64,000 nucleotides of DNA from assembly GCA_945902115.1 (NCBI GenBank), contig CAMDLY010000005.1, positions 1 through 64,000 on the forward strand, in the 5' to 3' direction. Position numbers and translations under genes: made by a program. Source of the stretch: Lishizhenia tianjinensis (lineage in GTDB: Bacteria; Bacteroidota; Bacteroidia; Flavobacteriales_D; Crocinitomicaceae). Below are positions 56,635 through 64,000 of this stretch, in pieces. Each line of letters starts with the position of its first letter. Within the stretch, counting starts at the first letter, position 1. Under the pieces are notes generated by a model that was not told the origin of the DNA, did not search any database, and was given only the letters and a program-made list of their open reading frames with translations.

Positions 56635-59307
56635 ATGAATATGAAATTAAAACGTATACTTAAATGGTCTTTAACGATTGTGTTGGGTATATCTATAATT
56701 TTTACCACATGTTTATATATTTTCAAAGATCAAATCGTAGCCTTGGTTCTTGAAGATATCAATGCGCAACTAAAAAGACCCATTCAAACAAAAGGAATAG
56801 AACTGACATTTTGGTCAACATTTCCCAACTTGGAAGTTGACATGAAAGAAGTATATCTTCAAAGTGCATTTTCCGGTAGTCAAGCTAGTGACACTCTGTT
56901 ATTCACCGAACATTTATACCTCAAGTTCAGTCCTTTTGACCTAATGGACGGAAATTATGAGGTTAAGACTATTCATTTTTCCCCGGGAAAACTCAATTTA
57001 AAAGTTAATAAAAAAGGAGACGCCAATTACGACATATTGAATGAGTCAGAAAATGAGGGTGAAGATTTTCTACTGAAATTAAAGGGTATTTCATTTGAGA
57101 ATTTCACGGTGAAATACAGTAATGAGTTGACCCAACAAAACATTGAGACCAATCTGAAGAAGGTTGACTTATCGGGACAATTTTCTGATAAAGAATTCGT
57201 TTTAGCTACCTCAGGGGATTTAAACCTAACCAAATTGCAAAGTGGAGAAGTAACGCTGCTCGCAAATAAAGATATTTCTTACGATGTTAACATACAGGTA
57301 AATAACGATAAAGAATCCTACACACTTGCTCCGTCAGTTATTGCCGTGGAAAATTTACCTTTTAAAGTGGAAGCAAAAGCAGATCAAGATAGCTTGAATT
57401 TCAAAGTTCAATCAGAAAATATTGCTCTTACCGACTTGATTCACGAATTTCTTTCTGATAAAGAACGTGACATTAAAAAATTACAAGGAGATGGTCAAAT
57501 AAATTTCGTTCTTACCGGTTGTGGCGGTACAAAAAAAGATGATAAAACAAAAATTCAATGCTCTTTTGGCGTGAAAGAAGGAACATTGATAGAGCCTTTC
57601 AAACAAACAAAATTGGAACACATAACTATTGATGGGTTTTACAGTAATACAGGGGAAGAGAAAAATGAGCTACTTGCTATTCGCGAATTTCAATGTACTT
57701 CTGCTAGTGGTCCTTTCTCAGGAGATCTTAAAATCACTAGATTCAGCAATCCCAAAATAAAAGGAAAAGCAAAAGGAAAGATTGATTTAGGTATTATCTT
57801 TTCAATCCTTCAACCGGAGGGTATCGACGCACTAGAAGGACAAATGGAACTCAATAGTTCCTTCGATGTTCAAAACGAGACCAAGAAAGATGAAACCACT
57901 GTTTCTTCCTTAAATGCTCAAATGAAGGTGAAAAACGCCACTGTTAAGTTAACGAGCGAACAATATCCATTCAAATCAATCAATGCTGATATTCGTATGT
58001 CTGGAGATCAGCTTTTTATCGATTATGCAAATATGGCATATGGCAGCAGCGATTTACGTATAAATGGTTCCATAACTGATGTAATAGACTACATGTCTGC
58101 TAAGCAAAAAATAAAGCCAACATTATCGATTCAAAGTGACTTTTTAAATCTCGATGAATATTTTGCAGAGGAAAATAAGGTCGCACAAGGAAAACCGACT
58201 TTCATCCTCCCAAATGAAATAAACGGTTCAATTTCCATCAATGCTTCGAAATTAGTTTTCGAACAACATATATTTAATCAACTGAATACCTCAATAAACT
58301 TTAAAGACAGAGAATTACAGATCCCTCATTTCGTTGCCCAAAATTCAGGTGCTTTGTGGAAGGGGAAAATGGTTGTTCGTGAAGAGTCCCCATTAAAATT
58401 CCAAATGACAGGGAGTGTTAATTCGCCCCAAGTTGATCTCAAAACTTTATTCGGCGAATGGCATAATTTATATCAAGATAATTTAACGAGTGAACATATC
58501 CTTAGTGGAAAGGGAATAATAGATATGGATTTTAATTTACCCTATGACGCCTTAAAAGAAGAAGTTGATTTAGAAAAAATGGAAGCAACCTTACGTTTTT
58601 CTCTAGACAATGGGCGCTTCAGAAATATTCCGCTATTTAAAGAAATGACCACTAGTTTAAAAAGTAATTCCTCCAAACTGCTTCTTGGTAAAAATAATAT
58701 TGAATACTTGGATAAAAAATTGGGTGATATAACAATTCCGCATATTGAAAATACTATTTCTGTTAGCAATGGGAATATAATCATTCCTAAGATGTCCATT
58801 AACTCATCTGCAATGAATATTGAGCTGACCGGTGTTCACGGTTTAAATGACATCGTAGATTATCGTCTAGAATTAAATGTTAGAGATTTAATGGATATTT
58901 CTCGGCAATCTGAATTTGGAGAAATCACTTACGAAGAAAATGGTGCTAAATTATTCTTACATATTACTGGGCACCTTGATAACCTAAATTTTACATGGGA
59001 TAAAAGTGCCCACAAAGAACAGCTGAAGCAAAATTTGAAAGAGGAGCAGCAAGAAATTAAAAGCCTTCTTAAAACTGAATTTGGTTTATTCAAAAAGGAT
59101 AGCACCGTTAAAAAGTATGAGCCAGAGCAAAAATCAACAGAAGAAATAAAAATTAACTTCGGGCAAAAGGCTAAGGTTGAAGATAAAAAATCGGAGGAAC
59201 CTGCCAAGGAAAAAAAGGAAGGAGTCTTAAAGAAATCTTTAAAAAACTGGAAATCACAAGAGGAAGAAGAAAAAAAGCCAGTAACAACGTTTAAAGTTGG
59301 TGGTTAG
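56635..59307 (+). CDS. AsmA-like protein
   Basis: N-terminal TM then ALVLEDINAQLKRPIQTKGIELTFWSTFPNLEVDMKEVYLQ; AsmA-like C-terminal region; charged C-terminal tail. Start adjusted from 56599 (uncertain). Confidence 0.8.
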   Translation: MNMKLKRILKWSLTIVLGISIIFTTCLYIFKDQIVALVLEDINAQLKRPIQTKGIELTFWSTFPNLEVDMKEVYLQSAFSGSQASDTLLFTEHLYLKFSPFDLMDGNYEVKTIHFSPGKLNLKVNKKGDANYDILNESENEGEDFLLKLKGISFENFTVKYSNELTQQNIETNLKKVDLSGQFSDKEFVLATSGDLNLTKLQSGEVTLLANKDISYDVNIQVNNDKESYTLAPSVIAVENLPFKVEAKADQDSLNFKVQSENIALTDLIHEFLSDKERDIKKLQGDGQINFVLTGCGGTKKDDKTKIQCSFGVKEGTLIEPFKQTKLEHITIDGFYSNTGEEKNELLAIREFQCTSASGPFSGDLKITRFSNPKIKGKAKGKIDLGIIFSILQPEGIDALEGQMELNSSFDVQNETKKDETTVSSLNAQMKVKNATVKLTSEQYPFKSINADIRMSGDQLFIDYANMAYGSSDLRINGSITDVIDYMSAKQKIKPTLSIQSDFLNLDEYFAEENKVAQGKPTFILPNEINGSISINASKLVFEQHIFNQLNTSINFKDRELQIPHFVAQNSGALWKGKMVVREESPLKFQMTGSVNSPQVDLKTLFGEWHNLYQDNLTSEHILSGKGIIDMDFNLPYDALKEEVDLEKMEATLRFSLDNGRFRNIPLFKEMTTSLKSNSSKLLLGKNNIEYLDKKLGDITIPHIENTISVSNGNIIIPKMSINSSAMNIELTGVHGLNDIVDYRLELNVRDLMDISRQSEFGEITYEENGAKLFLHITGHLDNLNFTWDKSAHKEQLKQNLKEEQQEIKSLLKTEFGLFKKDSTVKKYEPEQKSTEEIKINFGQKAKVEDKKSEEPAKEKKEGVLKKSLKNWKSQEEEEKKPVTTFKVGG

Positions 59308-59822
59308 TTCCTTAGTTTTCGCAATAATTCGGTAGTTGAAAACCCTTCTTTCAACGGTACAGTCTTTACTATTCCACCATTATTTTTTACGATTGAAGAA
59401 CCTACGATAAAGTGGGGATGGGAATCAAGCTCTTGATTTTCATCATAATCACCACCCTTCACAAGTACATCCGGTAAAAGCGTTTCAATCAACTGCAACG
59501 GGGTCTGCTCGTCAAAGATTATCACCAAGTCCACAACACCCAGTCCCGCCAATAAAAATGCTCTGGAATCCTGCTGGTTGACCGGTCTTTCTGGGGATTT
59601 ATTTAGTAAGCGAACAGAGTTGTCACTGTTCATGCCAACGATTAAATGCTGGCCTAATTGAGCTGCCTCAGCTAATAAGTATAAATGACCATGGTGTAAA
59701 ATATCGAAACAGCCGTTTGTAAAAACTAACTTCTCCCCTTTCATGCGCCAACCCTCGCACAAGTGAGAGGCTTCTTTCAAGTTCATTATTTTATTGGTAA
59801 TAAAGTCGAGTCTATCGTTCAT
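59304..59822 (-). CDS. Cytidyltransferase-like protein, probable D-glycero-beta-D-manno-heptose 1-phosphate adenylyltransferase
   Basis: KLVFTNGCFDILHHGHLYLLAEAAQLG; LNKSPERPVNQQDSRAFLLAGLGVVDLVIIFDEQTP; VKGGDY. Start adjusted to MNDRLDF. Confidence 0.88.
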   Translation of the reverse strand: MNDRLDFITNKIMNLKEASHLCEGWRMKGEKLVFTNGCFDILHHGHLYLLAEAAQLGQHLIVGMNSDNSVRLLNKSPERPVNQQDSRAFLLAGLGVVDLVIIFDEQTPLQLIETLLPDVLVKGGDYDENQELDSHPHFIVGSSIVKNNGGIVKTVPLKEGFSTTELLRKLRN

Positions 59823-60816
59823 CTGTACTATATGTTTTAGGTAAGAAATAAAGTGAAACAAGGCCCAGAACTACCATGACTATTGCTTGAGATGCCCAAA
59901 TTAGCATTCCAAGAGCATTGGCAACGGCAAGGGAATGGTCTGGATCATCATTACTCAGGTAATGAGCTGTGACGAATCCTACCAATAAAGGATAGGTCCC
60001 GATGCCCCCATTCGTAAAAGATATCCCTATAGATCCGGCAATAAAAGCCATCATTATCCCCTCGAAAGGTACAACCTTTGTTTCTAGTAATGCATAATAT
60101 GGAAGCGCAAACATCAGGATGTAACAGGTCCAAATCAACACAGAATGACCCATGTAATACCAGGGGTGTTCTAGCTTAAAAATAGACATCAACCCTTCTG
60201 TTAACGATTGTGCAAATTGTAAAAGTTTTATTCTTATTTTCTTTACGATTAAAACAGTCGCAAGAAGAATCACCATTATGGAAATTACCAACGGTAAAAT
60301 AAAAGAACTCGTCGATGAATTCGATTCAACCCCGAATTGCAGCAGCATGGCGTTATACAACTCCCAGAATTTATCGTAAGAAAATGTAATTGTCAAAAAA
60401 GTAATTATCCCTAGGATAAAAACATCCACAATTCTTTCAGTTATAATGGTGCCAAATGATTTTGAAAAAGGAATATTGTCTGAACGTTGAAGCATTAGAG
60501 CCCTTGAAGCCTCTCCCGCTCTTGGGATTGTAAGATTTACAATATATCCTATCATAAGTGAATGATAACGATTCCATGCATTCGATTTAAAACCCATAGG
60601 TTCTAAAGTATATTTCATTCTCTCTGCTCTTGACCAATAGGAAACTATACCCAGTAATAGAGATAATGACACAATCCAGTAGTTTGCTTCCCTAAGCGCT
60701 TTTCTGAACGACTCCATTGCCTCTTCGGACATTTGATCAAAAAAGTACCAAGTTAAATAAATACCAAATCCTAGGGGGAGCCCTATCTTAAGAAATAATT
60801 TCAGGTACTTGATCAT
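59812..60816 (-). CDS. Lysylphosphatidylglycerol synthase TM region/flippase-like membrane protein
   Basis: Multi-[36 protein letters not shown]. Confidence 0.85.
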   Translation of the reverse strand: MIKYLKLFLKIGLPLGFGIYLTWYFFDQMSEEAMESFRKALREANYWIVSLSLLLGIVSYWSRAERMKYTLEPMGFKSNAWNRYHSLMIGYIVNLTIPRAGEASRALMLQRSDNIPFSKSFGTIITERIVDVFILGIITFLTITFSYDKFWELYNAMLLQFGVESNSSTSSFILPLVISIMVILLATVLIVKKIRIKLLQFAQSLTEGLMSIFKLEHPWYYMGHSVLIWTCYILMFALPYYALLETKVVPFEGIMMAFIAGSIGISFTNGGIGTYPLLVGFVTAHYLSNDDPDHSLAVANALGMLIWASQAIVMVVLGLVSLYFLPKTYSTDER

Positions 60817-61163
60817 GAGAGTAGATTGGTCACCTCATCAGGAAAAACCAACGAAGGCTTAAATTGCTTTGCCTCTTCAAAATCCATCATCGCATAACCA
60901 ATAATAATAATCACATCCCCTACTGCAACGCGTCTTGCGGCGGGGCCGTTTAAACAAATTGTGCCAGTGTTTCTTTTACCCTTTATGACATATGTCTCAA
61001 ATCTTTCACCATTATTGATGTTTACGATCTGTACTTTTTCACCTTCAATGATATTCGATGCCTCCATCAAGGACTCGTCTATAGTGATGGACCCGATATA
61101 GTTCAAATCCGCTTGTGTAACACGAACACGATGGATTTTAGATTTTAAAACTTGAATGTACAT
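60813..61163 (-). CDS. panD: Aspartate 1-decarboxylase
   Basis: [29 protein letters not shown] (Gly-Ser self-processing site); [17 protein letters not shown]. Start adjusted from 61304. Confidence 0.95.
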   Translation of the reverse strand: MYIQVLKSKIHRVRVTQADLNYIGSITIDESLMEASNIIEGEKVQIVNINNGERFETYVIKGKRNTGTICLNGPAARRVAVGDVIIIIGYAMMDFEEAKQFKPSLVFPDEVTNLLS

Positions 61164-61200
61164 ATTAAAATTGCTCGGCAAAATTAGGCAAATAAACGGA

Positions 61201-62052
61201 TTACACCAAAGAGTTGTCAATAAGTCTGACTCCCTCACAATATGCAGCGATAAAACACACGAGAGGCTCATCCCAGGATGATGCTGGCAGTAAGCAAGAT
61301 TCATTCATAATCTCTAAATATTCTAATTCCAAATTTCCTTTGGCGAAAAATACTCGCGCCTGTTTTTGAATCTCTTGAATAGAAAAAACATGTTTTTTCT
61401 CTCTGATAAACTCAAGGGTTTCATAAATAATGAGTGCCTCCTTCAATCCTTTTTCTGATAACCTTTTATTTCTGCTACTCAAGGCCAAGCCCATTGAATT
61501 CCTGGTGGTTTCACAGGCAATTATTTCAATGGGGAATTGATAGTGCTTAACCATAGCCCTAATGATTGTCAATTGTTGAAAATCCTTCATGCCGAAATAG
61601 GCTTTTGTTGGCCTAATTAAACGAAACATATTGTGTACAACATGCACCACCCCGTCAAAATGTCCAGGGCGAAATTTTCCTTCCATTAACATCGCTAGCT
61701 GACCTAAATTCATTGGTATAAAGGGAATCCTAGGAGAATACACTTCGTCTACTCTTGGTTGAAAAACATAAATATTTTTGATATGATTCAAGAGACTAAG
61801 ATCTTTTTCGAGATTTCTAGGGTAATTGGCTAGATCCTCAGCATTATTAAATTGGGTAGGATTTACAAATATGCTGACCACTGTAAAATCATTTTCCTTG
61901 CTTGCCCGCTCAATAATTGACAGATGACCATTGTGTAAAGCTCCCATTGTTGGAACAAATCCTATTGCTTGGTTTTTACTCCTAGCATTAGCCAACGTAA
62001 TCTCGAGCTCATCTAGAGATAAAAACTTCATTTGGTCAGTTGTAGTGGACAA
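61201..62052 (-). CDS. panC: Pantoate--beta-alanine ligase
   Basis: [64 protein letters not shown]. Confidence 0.95.
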   Translation of the reverse strand: MSTTTDQMKFLSLDELEITLANARSKNQAIGFVPTMGALHNGHLSIIERASKENDFTVVSIFVNPTQFNNAEDLANYPRNLEKDLSLLNHIKNIYVFQPRVDEVYSPRIPFIPMNLGQLAMLMEGKFRPGHFDGVVHVVHNMFRLIRPTKAYFGMKDFQQLTIIRAMVKHYQFPIEIIACETTRNSMGLALSSRNKRLSEKGLKEALIIYETLEFIREKKHVFSIQEIQKQARVFFAKGNLELEYLEIMNESCLLPASSWDEPLVCFIAAYCEGVRLIDNSLV

Positions 62053-62112
62053 AGCTATAGCTTTTTATGAATGTTCATTTAAATTTCGTAACTTTGTCCA
62101 CTAATTTCACAG

Positions 62113-62934
62113 ATGGAAAAGAAACGAATACTGTTTATCACTCAAGAAATTTTCCCTTTTCTTCCAAAAACCGAACTATCAAACACCTCGAGAAGACTTC
62201 CACAAGTCATTCAAGAAAGTGGTAAAGAGATTCGCGTTTTTACCCCAAGATTTGGCGTAATCAATGAAAGAAGGCACCAACTGCACGAAGTGATTCGACT
62301 TTCAGGCCTTAATATTTGTATTGATGACCATGATCGACCTCTGCTTATCAAAGTTGCTTCAGTTGCTGCTGCGAAAATGCAAGTATATTTTATCGATAAC
62401 GATGACTTTTTTAAAAGAAAGTCAACGTTGGTAGACGAGTCTGGTGCTTGTCATAAAGATAATGATGAAAGAGCTATGTTTTTTTGTCGAGGAGTTTTGG
62501 AAACTGTAAAGAAGTTAGGTTGGCAGCCGGATGTGATTCATTGCCACGGTTGGATGACGGGAATAATGGGGCTTTATATCAAGCACTCGTTCAATAAGGA
62601 TCCCCATTTCAAAAATACCAAAGTTGTATACAGCATGTACAATGAACGATTCGATACACCATGGGATGCACGGTTTGCAGAAAAATTAATATTTGATGGT
62701 TTCCCTAAAGAAATTGCAGAAAAATTCCTTGTTACAGATTATATAAGTTTGGTAAAGTCCATTATTGAATTTTGTGACGGAGTAAATATAGCCTCCGAAC
62801 AACTTGATGCAGATCTACAAGGCGTTTTTGACGGTTCCACATGCCTAAAACAAGGATATGTTTCTGAAGAAAACCAAGCTGTGGAAATAGGTTCGCTTTT
62901 TGATAGTGTAATTGCTGGAAACGTTCTTGCTTAG
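62113..62934 (+). CDS. Stand-alone glycogen/starch synthase N-terminal (GT5-like) domain protein
   Basis: RILFITQEIFPFLPKTELSNTSRRLPQVIQESGKEIRVFTPRFG; WQPDVIHCHGWMTGIMGLYIK; only 273 aa. Confidence 0.85.
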   Translation: MEKKRILFITQEIFPFLPKTELSNTSRRLPQVIQESGKEIRVFTPRFGVINERRHQLHEVIRLSGLNICIDDHDRPLLIKVASVAAAKMQVYFIDNDDFFKRKSTLVDESGACHKDNDERAMFFCRGVLETVKKLGWQPDVIHCHGWMTGIMGLYIKHSFNKDPHFKNTKVVYSMYNERFDTPWDARFAEKLIFDGFPKEIAEKFLVTDYISLVKSIIEFCDGVNIASEQLDADLQGVFDGSTCLKQGYVSEENQAVEIGSLFDSVIAGNVLA

Positions 62935-62954
62935 TTTTAAAAGATAAGTTGTAA

Positions 62955-64000
62955 ATGAAGTACAGTACTCTCCTTTTGATAATTGTTCTCTACTCTTTCA
63001 ATTCATGCAAAAAAAAAGAAAGCATTGCGGGAAAAGATATTATCAACGATCAAGAATACCTAAATAGTACAACGGATACGCTAGACATAATCACCTATAC
63101 CATTGCCGAAGACTCAACAATTACGGATAACCCTGCCAATGCCGTATTAGGAAGTTATGTAGATCCGAAATTTGGGAAATTAGAGGCTTATTTTTATACA
63201 CAATTTAGACTTGCTACCGTAAATCCTGATTTTGGAGATATCACTACTATAAAAGTGGATTCTTTCGTTTTAGCTCTAGAATATGCTGGGTATTATGGCG
63301 ACCTGAGTGCTCAAACATTTCAAGTGTATGAAATGGATTCTTCTATCTACCTTGACTCCACTTATTACGCTTTTACAGAAAAGAATACGAAGAGTACAAA
63401 CTTGATTCCGTTGGGCAAAGAAACTATCTCACCAAAACCAAATGACAAAACCGTTGTGGGTTCAGATACCGTAGATGCTCAATTACGGATTCCTTTGGAT
63501 ACCAATTTCGCTAAATCTTTAATTGTGGAGGCAGAGAGTGGAAATTCCAGTTTTACTAGCAACGAAAATTTCTTATCTTTTTTTAAGGGGTTAAAAGTAA
63601 AAACGAATAACATAAACCAAAATGTAGGTCAAGGAGCTATATTATATTTCAACTTAAATGACCCGGCCTCGAAAGCGACTATTTACTTTACGCAGGGCGG
63701 CGTAAATAAATCCTACGATTTATTGATTAATTCGAGTTGTGCCGATTTCAATCACGTAGAGGTAGAAAATGGCAGCTACCCCATTCAAGCTGTTTTGGCT
63801 GACTCGACAAAAGGAATGACTGAATTTTATGCACAAGCATTCAAACACCGTGCGGTGGTAAAAATCCCAAGTATTCAAGAATTGCCATCAAATATCATCG
63901 TGCACCGCGCTAATTTGACATTGCCAATTCAGTTCCAAACGGGTTATAGATTCAAACCTGGATCTTTTCTTTCTGTATCAACAAAAATTAAGGCTAGTGA
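62955..64000 (+). CDS. DUF4270-like lipoprotein, truncated by window end
   Basis: Manual translation: MKYSTLLLIIVLYSFNSCKKKESIAGKDIINDQEYLNSTTDTLDIITYTIAEDSTITDNPANAVLGSYVDPKFGKLEAYFYTQFRL. Not in ORF track. Confidence 0.75.
   Translation, partial: MKYSTLLLIIVLYSFNSCKKKESIAGKDIINDQEYLNSTTDTLDIITYTIAEDSTITDNPANAVLGSYVDPKFGKLEAYFYTQFRLATVNPDFGDITTIKVDSFVLALEYAGYYGDLSAQTFQVYEMDSSIYLDSTYYAFTEKNTKSTNLIPLGKETISPKPNDKTVVGSDTVDAQLRIPLDTNFAKSLIVEAESGNSSFTSNENFLSFFKGLKVKTNNINQNVGQGAILYFNLNDPASKATIYFTQGGVNKSYDLLINSSCADFNHVEVENGSYPIQAVLADSTKGMTEFYAQAFKHRAVVKIPSIQELPSNIIVHRANLTLPIQFQTGYRFKPGSFLSVSTKIKAS

Noticed and set aside
1-64000. CRISPR arrays, prophage, integrons, defence islands, secondary-metabolite clusters
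   Set aside because: No regular spacer-repeat array, cas, phage structural, transposase or biosynthetic genes were seen. The tyrosine recombinase is next to rpsU/hpf and looks like a housekeeping XerC/D.
1-64000. tRNA genes and riboswitches
   Set aside because: Intergenic gaps were read by eye; no cloverleaf with a GGTTCAAATCC-type arm or known riboswitch core was recognised. A tRNAscan/Infernal run would be decisive.

Overview
The window is a gene-dense, low-GC Bacteroidota chromosome segment, probably Flavobacteriales. The support is TAnnTTTG promoters, several type IX secretion (T9SS) C-terminal signals, PorP/SprF- and PorE-like proteins, and DUF4270/DUF5686/DUF2851/DUF2279 families. About 60 genes are supported, mostly housekeeping: nrdAB, lepA, hflX, hpf, xerC-like, rpsU, apt, pheS, tatC, lptB, nadD, gmk, panCD, rfaE2-like. 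There are also secreted/surface proteins and small lipoproteins. I see no CRISPR array, prophage, complete IS element or recognisable defence island. The observations most worth a second look are: (1) an rRNA-operon-like leader and promoter reading out of the left edge; (2) a five-gene operon with a T9SS-secreted CxxCH protein, a c-type cytochrome lipoprotein, YceI and a beta-barrel; (3) an un-called 48-aa MetS-like ORF coupled to an NSS transporter; (4) a terminator whose U-tract abuts the xerC start codon; (5) a non-coding element with nested inverted repeats between convergent genes; (6) a run of three related small lipoproteins; (7) a 168-aa super-repeat in a PKD surface protein; (8) promoter elements ending only 4-6 nt before start codons. 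All family names come from reading the translations; no searches were run.
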